A DNA stretch of 64,000 nt from JANNNX01 sp031398745 (GCA_031398745.1 JANNNX010000048.1:17948-81947); one strand, 5' to 3'. Positions 43,578 through 52,226 are shown, counted from the first letter of the stretch. Notes: generated by a model from the letters alone, not told the origin. Numbers and translations are program-made.

Positions 43578-44326
43578 GCCGGGCCACCGCCTCGCCCCGC
43601 TCGCTGATGGCCCTGGTCAGCTTCACGGTTCGTTCCAGCCTCCCGGCCCGACGGTTGGGGGCGCTGGTGTTCCCCTGCGTCGGCATGGCCGTCTTCGGCC
43701 TTCTGGCCCGGGCCGTCGACGACCCCCCGGCGGTGGCTTTCGCCCGGGTGGCGGTGGTCGGCATCTTCGGCATCGCGGTGCCGGTGGCGGCCCTGATCAT
43801 CGGCGACGCCGTGCTGGGCGCCGAGATCCGATCCGGCACCTTCCACTTCACCTGGCTGGCCCCGGTGCCGGCGTGGGCCATCGTGGTTGCTCGCTGGGTC
43901 GGTGGCTCGGCCATCGCCCTCGTCACCGTGGTCCCGTCGGCGGCGGTCGCCGCGGTGGTGGCCGGGGCCCCCGAGGACGTGGTCGCGGTCGGCGCCGGGG
44001 CCGCCGCCGGCTCGGTGGCGTATGTGGCTCTGTTCATCGCCATCGGCGCCCTGACCCGCCGATCGGTGGTGTGGTCCCTGGCCATCGTGTTCTTCGTCGA
44101 GCGCCTGCTGGGCAGCGCCCTGACCGGCATCGCCCAGCTCTCCCCGACCTGGGAGTCGCGGGCGGTGTTCCTGGACTGGGCACAGGACGTCCCTTCGGAA
44201 CTGGTCCGCCGCGGGATCCCGGCCGGGGGGGCGGCGGTCGGTCGCCTGGCCATCCTCAGCGCGGTGCTCCTGGTGGCGGCCAGTTGGCGGCTCGGTCACC
44301 TCCGCCTCTCCGGGGCGTCGGACTGA
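43574..44326 (+). CDS. ABC-2 type permease (second pair)
   Basis: A 250-aa membrane protein with about six hydrophobic segments (LGALVFPCVGMAVFGLLA and VAVVGIFGIAVPVAALIIG are the first). ATG 43574 overlaps the ATPase stop. It differs in length and N-terminus from the first permease. It closes the four-gene exporter operon. Confidence 0.85.
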   Translation: MSRATASPRSLMALVSFTVRSSLPARRLGALVFPCVGMAVFGLLARAVDDPPAVAFARVAVVGIFGIAVPVAALIIGDAVLGAEIRSGTFHFTWLAPVPAWAIVVARWVGGSAIALVTVVPSAAVAAVVAGAPEDVVAVGAGAAAGSVAYVALFIAIGALTRRSVVWSLAIVFFVERLLGSALTGIAQLSPTWESRAVFLDWAQDVPSELVRRGIPAGGAAVGRLAILSAVLLVAASWRLGHLRLSGASD

Positions 44327-44362
44327 GCGGCGCGCCGGCTCGCTCGTCGGGGCCTGGTCCGC

Positions 44363-45601
44363 TCAGGCCGCGGTGACCTCGATCGGTAGCTCGGCCAGAC
44401 CCCGCAGGGTGAGGCTCTGGCGCCAGCGGGGCTGGTCGACGGCCAAGTCGATGTGGTCGAAGCGGTCGAGCAGCCGGTCGAGCACGACCTGGCCCTCGAG
44501 GCGGGCCAGCGCGGCACCGATGCAGTAGTGGATCCCACTGCCGAAGCTGAGCGAGGCGCCGTCGTTGCGGGTCAGGTCGAAGCGGTCGGGCTCGGCGTAG
44601 CGGCGCTCGTCGCGGTTGGCCGAGCCGATCACGGTGAGGACCGCGGCCCCGGCCTCGATGGTGCGTCCTCCCAGCTCGATCTCGGTGCTGGCGATCCGCC
44701 CGTTCATCTGCACCGGGCTGTCGTAGCGGAGGATCTCCTCGACGGCCGGCCGGAGCAGGGTCCGGTCGTGGCGGAGCCGATCCAGCTGGTCGGGGTGGCG
44801 GAGCAGGGCCAGCACGCCGTTGCCGAGGAGGTTGGTGGTGGTCTCGAAGCCGGCGCCGAAGAGCAGGATGGCGGTCGAGATGATCTCCATCTCCGAGAGC
44901 GACTCCCCGGCGTCCTCGGCCGCGAGCAGGGCGCTCAGCAGGTCGTCGGTGGGTCGGGCCCGGCGCTCGGCCAGCAGGTCGGCGAAGTACGCCTCCATCT
45001 CGATGGTGGCGGCCTGGGCGTCGGCCAACTGCGCCGCGTCCATGGTGAGCTCGAGGGCGACCGCGGCCCGGCGCACCAGCTGTTGGAACGGCGGTCGATC
45101 GGCCGGGGGGACACCCAGCAACTCGCCGATGACCGTCACTGGCAGGGGCAGGGCCACCGCGGCCATGAAGTCCCGGCTCTCGCCGGAGGCCAGGCGGTCG
45201 AGACGGTCGTCGGTCAGCCGCTCGACGTGGGGCCGGAGCTGTTCGACCGTGCGAGTGGTGAAGGCGCTGCCGACGATGCCCCGGAGCCGGGTGTGGTCGG
45301 GCGGGTCGGCGAAGAGCATGGTGCGGCGCTGGCGGCGGAAGTCGAGCAGCGACGCCAGGTCGTCCTCCGACAGGCCGTAGCGCTGGGCCTGGGTGGTGAA
45401 GTCCTTCCCCAGGCGGGGGTCACGCAGCACCGCCTGGCAGGCCTCGAAGCTCGAGACCACCCAGGCCCCGACCATCGATCGGTGGACGGGGGCCGCGTGG
45501 CGGAGCCGCTGGTAGAGCGGATACGGGTCGGCCCGACCCTCGTCGGTGGCCAGCACCTCGAGCAGCGCGGCATCGGCGTCGACGGCGGCCGGGTCGGTCA
45601 T
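44363..45601 (-). CDS. Cytochrome P450
   Basis: A 412-aa soluble bacterial P450 monooxygenase. The I-helix oxygen motif is GAGFETTTN, the K-helix ExxR is in VEEILRYDSP, and the haem-ligand loop FGSGIHYCIGAALARLE carries Cys360. ATG 45601 is used, with GAGACT 6 nt upstream. No ferredoxin or reductase is adjacent. It is convergent with the ABC exporter operon. The substrate cannot be deduced. Confidence 0.95.
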   Translation of the reverse strand: MTDPAAVDADAALLEVLATDEGRADPYPLYQRLRHAAPVHRSMVGAWVVSSFEACQAVLRDPRLGKDFTTQAQRYGLSEDDLASLLDFRRQRRTMLFADPPDHTRLRGIVGSAFTTRTVEQLRPHVERLTDDRLDRLASGESRDFMAAVALPLPVTVIGELLGVPPADRPPFQQLVRRAAVALELTMDAAQLADAQAATIEMEAYFADLLAERRARPTDDLLSALLAAEDAGESLSEMEIISTAILLFGAGFETTTNLLGNGVLALLRHPDQLDRLRHDRTLLRPAVEEILRYDSPVQMNGRIASTEIELGGRTIEAGAAVLTVIGSANRDERRYAEPDRFDLTRNDGASLSFGSGIHYCIGAALARLEGQVVLDRLLDRFDHIDLAVDQPRWRQSLTLRGLAELPIEVTAA

Positions 45602-45613
45602 GGTGCCAGTCTC
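45602..45613 (-). promoter_or_regulatory. Weak leaderless -10 element of the P450 gene
   Basis: On the minus strand GAGACT (plus 45608-45613) lies exactly 6 nt before ATG 45601; A2 and T6 of a -10 box are kept but T1 is not. Confidence 0.3.
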
Positions 45614-45681
45614 CCGGCTCGGACCCCGGTCCGCACCGCGAGACGGTCCTCCGGTCGTCGGAGGCGGGTGAGCGGCCTCGG

Positions 45682-45687
45682 TAGGGT
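45682..45687 (+). promoter_or_regulatory. -10 element of the pcrA gene
   Basis: TAGGGT ends 9 nt before ATG 45697, giving an mRNA with at most about 3 nt of leader; no ribosome-binding site is seen. Confidence 0.45.
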
Positions 45688-45696
45688 GGCTCGACC

Positions 45697-47946
45697 ATGA
45701 CCCCCCCGACCGCCGGCGACCTGCTCGAGGGCCTCAACCCCGATCAGGCCGAGGCCGTCCGCCACGGCGAGGGCCCCCTGCTGGTCATCGCTGGCGCGGG
45801 GTCGGGCAAGACCCGGGTGCTCACCCGCCGCATCGCCCACCTGGTCAACGACCTCGGCGTCTCACCCTTCGAGATCCTGGCCATCACCTTCACCAACAAG
45901 GCCGCGGATGAGATGAAGCACCGGGTGGCGGCCCTGGTCGGCCCGGTGGCCGAGAAGATGTGGGTCTCCACCTTCCATTCGGCCTGCGTGCGCATCTTGC
46001 GCCGCGACGGCAAGGCCCTCGGCTACCCGTCGTCCTTCACCATCTACGACCAGGCCGACGCCGTTCGGCTGACGACCTACGTGCTGCGCGACCTGAATCT
46101 CGACCCCAAGCGCTTCCCGCCCCGCAGCGTCCACGCCGCCATCTCCGCCGCCAAGAACGACCTGGTCGACCCGGCGGCCTACGCCGAGCGGGCAGGGTCG
46201 ATCTTCGAGCGCCGGATCGCGGAGGTCTACGCCGAGTACCAGGCCCGGCTCCAGAAGGCCGGGGCCATGGACTTCGACGACCTGCTGACCCAGACGGTGC
46301 GCCTCCTTCGCACTCAGCCCGAGGTGCTGGACCACTACCGGCGGCGCTTCCGTCACGTGCTGGTCGACGAGTACCAGGACACCAACCGAGCCCAGAACGA
46401 GCTGGTGCTCCTGCTGGCCAGCGAGCACCGCAACGTGTTCGTGGTGGGTGATGTGGACCAGTCGATTTACATGTTCCGAGGGGCTGATTTCCGTAATCTT
46501 CTCGACTTCGAGGAAGCGTTCCCCGACGCCACCACGGTCGTGCTGGCCCAGAACTACCGCTCGACCCAGCGCATCCTCGACGCCGCCAACGCGGTCATCG
46601 CCAACAACCTCGGGCGCCAGCCCAAGCAGCTGTGGACCGAGTCGGGGCCCGGCGACCCGATCGCCCGCTACAAGGCCGAGGACGAGCATGACGAGGCGGC
46701 CTGGGTGTCGGGCGAGTTGGCCCGGCTCCACGACGGCGGCACCTACCGCTGGGCCGACATGGCCACCTTCTACCGAACCAACGCCCAGAGCCGGGTCCTC
46801 GAGGAGCGTTTCAGTCGGGTGGGCATCCCCTACCGGGTGGTCGGCGGCACCCGGTTCTACGACCGGCGCGAGATCAAGGACGCGTTGGCCTACCTCAAAG
46901 CGGTGGTCAACCCGACCGACGAGGTGTCGGTCAAGCGGGTCCTCAACGTTCCCAAGCGGGGGGTGGGCGACACCTCGGTCGGCCGACTCGACGGGTGGGC
47001 GTCGGCCCACGGAGTGGCCTTCTCGACCGCCCTCGAGCACGCCGCCGAAGCCGGGGTCAAGGGCCCGGCCCTGCGTGGCATCGACGGATTCGTGCGCCTG
47101 CTGGGCGAGCTGCGCGACCTGGTCGAGCAGGGGCCGGCGACGGTGCTGCAGGCCGCCATCCAGAGCAGCGGCTACCTCGACGAGCTCGAGGCCGAGCACT
47201 CGGTCGAGGCCCAGGGTCGCATCGAGAACCTCGCCGAGCTGGTGGGCTTCGCGGCCGACGCCGACAGCGTCGACGCCTTCCTCGAGCGGGTGAGCCTGGT
47301 GGCCGACATCGACGAGTACGACCCCGACGACTCGTCGGTGACGCTCATGACCCTGCACGCGGCCAAGGGCCTCGAGTTCCCGGTGGTGGTCATCATCGGC
47401 CTGGAGGACGGCGTCTTCCCGCACCTGCGGTCGCTGGGCGAGCCCGAGCAGCTGGAGGAGGAGCGCCGGCTGGCCTACGTGGGCATCACTCGGGCCCGGG
47501 AGCGGCTGCTGCTCAGCTCGGCCTGGAGCCGGAACCTGTTCGGCTCGACCCAGTACAACCCGCCCAGCCGCTTCGTCGACGAGATCCCGAGCGAGCTGCT
47601 GGAGACCATCGAGTCGCCGGCCCGGCGCCGGTCGCACTGGGGGGGGCGACGCGACGACCTCGGCCGCAGCGGGGGCAGCGCCGGCGACGACGACGGCGGC
47701 CGGATCTACGGCGCTCGGAGCCGGCTCACGGCCGCCGCCTGGGGGACCCGCAACGAGCCCAAGGCGTCGACCGGCGCCGAGTCGCTCGGGCTGCGGCCCG
47801 GCGACGACGTCCGCCACAACCGCTGGGGCGAGGGCGTGGTCATCGCCATCGAGGGGGAGGGCGACAAGGCCGAGGCGGTGGTCCACTTCGCCGGCACCGG
47901 CGAGAAGCGCCTGCTGCTGTCGTGGGCCCCCCTGGAGAAGGTCTGA
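45697..47946 (+). CDS. pcrA: ATP-dependent DNA helicase PcrA/UvrD
   Basis: A 749-aa superfamily 1A 3'-5' helicase used in repair and rolling-circle or restart functions. Motif I is GAGSGKT (33-39), motif II DEYQDTN, motif III VVGDVDQSIYMFRGAD, motif IV QNYRST, motif V LHAAKGLEF and motif VI VGITRARERL. A C-terminal domain with VRHNRWGEGVVIAIEGEG is typical of PcrA and contacts RNA polymerase in other species. The length is standard. Confidence 0.96.
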   Translation: MTPPTAGDLLEGLNPDQAEAVRHGEGPLLVIAGAGSGKTRVLTRRIAHLVNDLGVSPFEILAITFTNKAADEMKHRVAALVGPVAEKMWVSTFHSACVRILRRDGKALGYPSSFTIYDQADAVRLTTYVLRDLNLDPKRFPPRSVHAAISAAKNDLVDPAAYAERAGSIFERRIAEVYAEYQARLQKAGAMDFDDLLTQTVRLLRTQPEVLDHYRRRFRHVLVDEYQDTNRAQNELVLLLASEHRNVFVVGDVDQSIYMFRGADFRNLLDFEEAFPDATTVVLAQNYRSTQRILDAANAVIANNLGRQPKQLWTESGPGDPIARYKAEDEHDEAAWVSGELARLHDGGTYRWADMATFYRTNAQSRVLEERFSRVGIPYRVVGGTRFYDRREIKDALAYLKAVVNPTDEVSVKRVLNVPKRGVGDTSVGRLDGWASAHGVAFSTALEHAAEAGVKGPALRGIDGFVRLLGELRDLVEQGPATVLQAAIQSSGYLDELEAEHSVEAQGRIENLAELVGFAADADSVDAFLERVSLVADIDEYDPDDSSVTLMTLHAAKGLEFPVVVIIGLEDGVFPHLRSLGEPEQLEEERRLAYVGITRARERLLLSSAWSRNLFGSTQYNPPSRFVDEIPSELLETIESPARRRSHWGGRRDDLGRSGGSAGDDDGGRIYGARSRLTAAAWGTRNEPKASTGAESLGLRPGDDVRHNRWGEGVVIAIEGEGDKAEAVVHFAGTGEKRLLLSWAPLEKV

Positions 47947-47962
47947 GCTCGAAACCGGCCTC

Positions 47963-47974
47963 TAGCGTGACGGC
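47963..47974 (+). promoter_or_regulatory. Leaderless -10 element of the second TetR gene
   Basis: TAGCGT at 47963-47968 followed by exactly 6 nt and GTG 47975; identical in hexamer and spacing to the hemH element. Confidence 0.6.
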
Positions 47975-48613
47975 GTGACCGCCGAGCTGGCCGCCGAGGT
48001 GCCGAGGGGGCCCCGGCGTCGGGACGCCCGGGCCAACCGCCAGCGGGTTCTCCAGGTGGCGCTCGAGGTGTTCAACGAGGTCGGCCCCGACGCCCAGATG
48101 GAGGACATCGCCCGCCGGGCTGGCGTCGGCGTGGCCACGATCTACCGCAACTTCGAGAGCAAGGACGACCTGCTTCGGGTGCTGGCCGAGGACGTCGCCT
48201 CGTCGCTGCGGGACGAGGCGGTGGCGGCCGCCACCGAAGCCGACCCGTGGGTGGCCTTCGAGCGGGTCGTCCGCAGCTTCGCCTCCGTCAACCTGGAGTA
48301 CCGGGTGCTGATCAACGCGGCCCGAGCGCTCCCCTCGACCATCCCGGCGGCCCCCCCGTCGTTCGGCGACACCACGGCGGCCGTCGACCGGGTCGTGCAG
48401 CGGGCCATCGACGCCGGGCTGGTCCGAGCTGACCTGCGTCCCCGCGACCTCGGGGCGCTGGCCACCGTGGTGGGGGCCCTACCCGACGGGCCCGAGAGTC
48501 GAGACGACGCCGAGCGGCTGGTGCAGGTGGTGCTGGAGGGCATGCGTGCCCGCCCGGGCGATGCTCAGCCGGCGCCGCGGATTACCTCGGCGCGGGGGAA
48601 GCCCCGCAGGTAG
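47975..48613 (+). CDS. TetR-family regulator
   Basis: A 212-aa TetR-type repressor with the helix-turn-helix at about residues 15-62 (RVLQVALEVFNEVGPDAQME and GVGVATIYRNFESKDDLLRV). The C-terminal domain resembles none that can be named. GTG 47975 is leaderless. Its last 49 nt overlap the end of the convergent Rieske gene. A target is not evident. Confidence 0.92.
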   Translation: MTAELAAEVPRGPRRRDARANRQRVLQVALEVFNEVGPDAQMEDIARRAGVGVATIYRNFESKDDLLRVLAEDVASSLRDEAVAAATEADPWVAFERVVRSFASVNLEYRVLINAARALPSTIPAAPPSFGDTTAAVDRVVQRAIDAGLVRADLRPRDLGALATVVGALPDGPESRDDAERLVQVVLEGMRARPGDAQPAPRITSARGKPRR

Positions 48614-49383
48614 GCCAGCACCTGGTCGGCGACCGGGGGATCGTCGGGCAGCCAGGCATCGACCCGGTCGACCACCGAGGTCGGCGCTGCCCCCCCGTCC
48701 GCGTCCGGGGTGTTCGAGGGCCCGCCGAGCTCGCTCAGCACCACCCGGCGGACCCGCCCGCCCGACAGCGGAGCCGAGGCCCAGATCCGATGCGGCTCGA
48801 CCAGGAGGTTGGTGCCGTGGATCACCCGATCGCCGACCGTCATGGTCGTGTCACCGACGTCGATCGACGGCGAACCGACCACCGCCGCTACCCCCGGTGG
48901 CGGGGCCCAGGGGTCGCCGGCCTCGTCCTCCCACAGGGCCGACACCGCCAGGTGGTCGAGGGTGGGCAGCGCGAAGCGGGCCACCGGGCCGTTGAAGGCC
49001 CACACCACGCCCCCGACCTCGGCGGTGGGAAGCACGGCGAGGCGCACGTCCTCGGGCGGGGTCATGCCCGCGAAGGGGACCTCCACGCAACGGCCGTCGG
49101 GGTCGAAGACCCAGTCGTGCACCGTGCAGCGCAACCGATCGCCGTCGACCGCGCCTCGGCGGATGAGGTCGCTGCCGAGGTGCGGGCACCAGCGCTCCGA
49201 CACCCGGGCCTCGCCCGACGCGGTTCGGGCCAGGGCGACCCGAGCGCCGAGCAGCTCGACCCCCACGACCTGGCCGGGAGTGACGTCGCCGGCCAGGGCC
49301 ACGGGGTACCAACAGGCGTCGTAGCCGCCCCGGCCCGGGGGGCGGGGGGCGGGGTCGTCGAGGGGACGTTCGGGCTCGGGCAC
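48565..49383 (-). CDS. Rieske [2Fe-2S] domain protein
   Basis: A 272-aa protein with an N-terminal Rieske domain: cluster ligands Cys66 and His68 (in WCPHLGSDL) and Cys86 and His89 (in RCTVHDW). The spacing matches ring-hydroxylating oxygenase-type Rieske domains such as KshA-like proteins, but no mononuclear iron His-His-Asp motif was recognised in the short C-terminal part. GTG 49383 is tentative, with no clear ribosome-binding site. It lies 7 nt after the Rieske-like membrane gene on the same strand. Confidence 0.82.
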   Translation of the reverse strand: MPEPERPLDDPAPRPPGRGGYDACWYPVALAGDVTPGQVVGVELLGARVALARTASGEARVSERWCPHLGSDLIRRGAVDGDRLRCTVHDWVFDPDGRCVEVPFAGMTPPEDVRLAVLPTAEVGGVVWAFNGPVARFALPTLDHLAVSALWEDEAGDPWAPPPGVAAVVGSPSIDVGDTTMTVGDRVIHGTNLLVEPHRIWASAPLSGGRVRRVVLSELGGPSNTPDADGGAAPTSVVDRVDAWLPDDPPVADQVLAYLRGFPRAEVIRGAG

Positions 49384-49390
49384 CGGTCGC

Positions 49391-49888
49391 TCAGGCGTTG
49401 AGGTCGACCAGCAGGTCGTCGCCGTCGACCTGGGTCTGGTACTGGTCGAGGCCGTCGCCGTCGGGGGGGTAGGTGGTGTCGGTGCAGGGGTCGACGAAGT
49501 GCTGCCGGTCGGCTTCCCAGGCCAGGGTGCAGGACCGGTCGTCGTCGCCCGGCGGGTGGGCCGAGAAGGCCGACCACCCCTCGTCGGGGTCGTCACCCTG
49601 ATGCTGCACGTAGATGTCCCGGGCTTGGGAGGGCGATGCGTCGGGGAACAGCACCGGCCCGTCCTCGGCGATTCGCTCGGCCAGGCTCTCGGTGTCGCCC
49701 GCACGGAACTCGTCGATCGCCAGCGAGCTCTTCACCTGCCCCGAGTTGGCCAGGGCGAGCACCAGGCCGGCCAGGGCCACCGCCGCCACCAAGCCACCCA
49801 CGGCGATGGCGATGGCCCGCGTGGCCGGGGCCAGGCCGGGGCGGGTGGGACGCCCGGTGGGGCGGGGGCGGCTGGGTGCTTCGGGCAC
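49391..49888 (-). CDS. Membrane-anchored protein with a Rieske-like domain lacking cluster ligands
   Basis: A 165-aa protein with a Pro/Arg-rich N-terminus, one membrane helix (about 25-48) and an extracytoplasmic domain. The end (Cys120 in SCTLAWE, Cys135 in FVDPCTDTTY, then DGLDQYQTQVDGDDLLVDL) resembles the cluster region and terminal strands of cytochrome bc-type Rieske proteins, but both His and the ligand Cys are absent. Only the two Cys that would form the disulfide remain. The resemblance is by eye. GTG 49888 is used, and the gene is divergent from sucC. Confidence 0.65.
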   Translation of the reverse strand: MPEAPSRPRPTGRPTRPGLAPATRAIAIAVGGLVAAVALAGLVLALANSGQVKSSLAIDEFRAGDTESLAERIAEDGPVLFPDASPSQARDIYVQHQGDDPDEGWSAFSAHPPGDDDRSCTLAWEADRQHFVDPCTDTTYPPDGDGLDQYQTQVDGDDLLVDLNA

Positions 49889-49900
49889 CGGGTCAGTCTG
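49889..49900 (-). promoter_or_regulatory. Weak leaderless -10 element of the Rieske-like gene
   Basis: On the minus strand CAGACT (plus 49895-49900) lies exactly 6 nt before GTG 49888. Confidence 0.3.
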
Positions 49901-49933
49901 CCTGGCGGTTCGGTGCTCCCCGGGCCCGCTGCC

Positions 49934-49939
49934 TACGAT
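49934..49939 (+). promoter_or_regulatory. Possible -10 element of sucCD
   Basis: TACGAT lies about 45 nt before the sucC start; no convincing -35 is seen. Unlike the leaderless genes, sucC has a GCAGGGAG ribosome-binding site. Confidence 0.35.
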
Positions 49940-49984
49940 GCGGCGCCCGGCCTGCGAGCCCAGACGGCGGGCAGGGAGCAGTCC

Positions 49985-51130
49985 GTGGACCTGTTCGAGT
50001 ACCAAGGCAAGCAGCTCTTCGCCGAGTACGGCATTCCCATCTCCCCCGGGGCGGTCGCCGACACGGTGGAGGAGGCGGTGGCGGCCAGCGAGCAGATCGG
50101 CTACCCGGTCGTGCTCAAGGCCCAGGTCCACGTGGGCGGTCGGGGCAAGGCCGGCGGCGTCAAGCTGGCCACCGATGCCGAGGAGACCCGGACCCACGCC
50201 GGCAACATCCTCGGCCTCGACATCCGGGGCCACGTGGTCAAGCGCCTCTGGATCGAGAAGGCGTCCGACATCGCCACCGAGTACTACGCCAGCTTCACCC
50301 TCGACCGGTCGGCCAAGTTGCACCTGGGGATGCTCTCGGCCGAGGGCGGGATCGAGATCGAGACGGTGGCCGCCGAGAACCCGGACGCCATCGCCCGCAT
50401 CCACGTCGACCCGGTCGACGGCTTGAGCGAGGCGGCCTGCCGAGCCTGGGTCGCCGCCGCCGGCATCGACACCGACGTCGACGGTGTCGTCGACATCCTG
50501 CGCAAGCTCTACCGGGCCTACGAAGAGGGCGACGCCGACCTGGCCGAGATCAACCCTCTGATCATCACCGACGAAGGCCGGGCGCACTGCCTCGATGCCA
50601 AGGTGACCCTCGACGACAACGCCGCCTTCCGCCACGACTGGGCCCAGTACGAGGCGACCCAGGAGCGCGACGTGCGGGAACAGGCGGCCAAGGCGGCCGG
50701 CCTGCAGTACGTCGGCCTCGACGGCGAGGTCGGCATCATCGCCAACGGGGCCGGCCTGGCCATGTCGACCCTCGACGTCGTGAACCAGGTGGGTGGCCGG
50801 CCAGCCAACTTCCTCGACATCGGGGGTGGGGCCGACGCCGACGTGATGGCCGCCGCCCTCGAGGTCATCGACGCCGACCCCAATGTGCGCGTCATCTTCA
50901 TCAACATCTTCGGCGGCATCACCCGGGGCGAGGAAGTGGCCAACGGCATCGTCCAGGCCAAGGGCCGGGTGGCCTTGCGGTCGCCGATCGTCATCCGTCT
51001 CGACGGCACCAACGCCGAGGAGGGGCGGGCGATCCTGGCCGAGCACGCCGGCGAGGGGCTCGTGTCGAAGCCGACGATGCTCGAAGCCGCGGCCGCGGCC
51101 GTCGAGCTGGCCAAGGAGGGCACCCGATGA
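49985..51130 (+). CDS. sucC: Succinyl-CoA synthetase beta subunit
   Basis: SucC (381 aa), the ADP-forming beta subunit of succinate-CoA ligase in the TCA cycle. The ATP-grasp N-terminus MDLFEYQGKQLFAEYGIP and KAQVHVGGRGKAGGVK, and the C-terminal NIFGGITRGEEVANG CoA-ligase segment, are present. GTG 49985 follows a GCAGGGAGCAG site. Its stop overlaps the sucD ATG by 4 nt. Confidence 0.96.
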   Translation: MDLFEYQGKQLFAEYGIPISPGAVADTVEEAVAASEQIGYPVVLKAQVHVGGRGKAGGVKLATDAEETRTHAGNILGLDIRGHVVKRLWIEKASDIATEYYASFTLDRSAKLHLGMLSAEGGIEIETVAAENPDAIARIHVDPVDGLSEAACRAWVAAAGIDTDVDGVVDILRKLYRAYEEGDADLAEINPLIITDEGRAHCLDAKVTLDDNAAFRHDWAQYEATQERDVREQAAKAAGLQYVGLDGEVGIIANGAGLAMSTLDVVNQVGGRPANFLDIGGGADADVMAAALEVIDADPNVRVIFINIFGGITRGEEVANGIVQAKGRVALRSPIVIRLDGTNAEEGRAILAEHAGEGLVSKPTMLEAAAAAVELAKEGTR

Positions 51131-52011
51131 GCATCTTCGTCGACGAGACGACCAAGGTCGTCTACCTGGGCCTCACCGGCTCGGCCGGCCGGTTCTACGG
51201 GCTGCGCAACCGTGACTACGGCACCCAGGTGGTGGCCGGCACCCACCCGACCAAGGCCGGCAGCGACGTCGATGGCGTGCCCATCTTCGCCACCGTGGGC
51301 GACGCGGTGGCGGCCACCGGCGCCACCGCCAGCTGCATCTTCGTGCCCGCGCCAGGCGTGGCCTCGGCCGTGCTGGAAGCCGCCGAGGGCGGGATCACCT
51401 TCGTCGCGGTGATCACCGAGGGCGTCCCGGCGCACGACGAGGCCCGCTTCTACAACCAGCTGAAGCGAGACTTCCCCGACGTCCGGCTGTTGGGCCCGAA
51501 CTGCCCGGGCATCATCAGCCCGGGGCGCTGCAACATCGGCATCACCGATGGCGACATCGCCATGGCCGGTGGGCCAGTGGGCATCGTCAGCCGGTCGGGG
51601 ACGCTCACCTACCAGGCCCTCCACGAGCTGACCCAGAAGGGGATCGGCCAGACGACCTGCGTCGGCATCGGCGGCGACCCGGTCCCGGGCACGACCTTCA
51701 TCGACTGCCTCGAAGCCTTCGAGGCCGACCCCGAGACCCGGGCGGTCATGCTCATCGGGGAGATCGGCGGGTCGGCCGAGGAGGAGGCCGCCGAGTTCAT
51801 CGCCACCTCGATGTCCAAGCCGGTGGTGGCCTACGTGGCCGGCGTCTCGGCTCCGCCGGGCAAGAAGATGGGCCACGCCGGCGCGATCGTTTCGGGCGGC
51901 CGGGGCACGGCGGCGGCGAAGATGGAGGCACTGGCCGAGGCCGGAGTCCGAGTTGCCCAGAACCCGACCGAGGCCGGCAACTTCATGGCCGAGCTGGTCG
52001 CCTCTCTCTAG
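51127..52011 (+). CDS. sucD: Succinyl-CoA synthetase alpha subunit
   Basis: SucD (294 aa). The CoA-binding Rossmann domain appears near the N-terminus (YLGLTGSAGRFYGLRN), GPNCPGIISPG in the middle, and the phosphorylated His250 in KKMGHAGAIVSGG. ATG 51127 overlaps the sucC stop. It completes the enzyme with SucC. A 223-nt gap follows before the Pho-type operon. Confidence 0.96.
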   Translation: MSIFVDETTKVVYLGLTGSAGRFYGLRNRDYGTQVVAGTHPTKAGSDVDGVPIFATVGDAVAATGATASCIFVPAPGVASAVLEAAEGGITFVAVITEGVPAHDEARFYNQLKRDFPDVRLLGPNCPGIISPGRCNIGITDGDIAMAGGPVGIVSRSGTLTYQALHELTQKGIGQTTCVGIGGDPVPGTTFIDCLEAFEADPETRAVMLIGEIGGSAEEEAAEFIATSMSKPVVAYVAGVSAPPGKKMGHAGAIVSGGRGTAAAKMEALAEAGVRVAQNPTEAGNFMAELVASL

Positions 52012-52040
52012 CGTCGGCCGTGCTCGGCGATCGCCCCGGC

Positions 52041-52087
52041 CTTCGCTGGCCCGAGGCCCGTGGGCAGGGGCCCGAATGCAGGCGAAG
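52041..52087 (+). terminator. Possible hairpin downstream of sucCD
   Basis: CTTCGC at 52041-52046 pairs with GCGAAG at 52082-52087, with an inner GGCCC (52048-52052) and GGGCC (52068-52072). It may end the sucCD transcript; the arms are short and the loop is large, so support is modest. A 77-codon open frame across this gap looks spurious. Confidence 0.35.
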
Positions 52088-52182
52088 CGTGGGAGAACGT
52101 AGCCATCCGCCGATGACCTCTAGCCGGCGAGAAGGTGAACACTTCCGGCGAAACGTTAGTGGTCCGGGCGAGCGGTCGAAGT

Positions 52183-52204
52183 CTTCACAGGTCGTTCAGA
52201 CCAC
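52183..52204 (+). promoter_or_regulatory. Probable PHO box (two adjacent 11-nt direct repeats)
   Basis: CTTCACAGGTC at 52183-52193 is followed directly by GTTCAGACCAC at 52194-52204. The TTCA core repeats with an 11-nt period, like PhoP-type PHO boxes described in Streptomyces. It ends 16 nt upstream of the -10 TACATT, a class II activator position. The pst genes downstream support phosphate control. It is an inference from pattern, not proven. Confidence 0.6.
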
Positions 52205-52220
52205 GGCTACCTCGCGCCCG

Positions 52221-52226
52221 TACATT
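52221..52226 (+). promoter_or_regulatory. -10 element of the coiled-coil/pst operon
   Basis: TACATT lies 8 nt before GTG 52235, so the transcript would have almost no leader. No good -35 box is present, as expected if the upstream PHO box replaces it. Confidence 0.5.

Noticed and set aside
40291..45601. A complete natural-product cluster from PqqD-like gene, exporters and P450
   Set aside because: No core biosynthetic or peptide-modifying enzyme is present and gene directions differ, so only the PqqD-like pair is reported.
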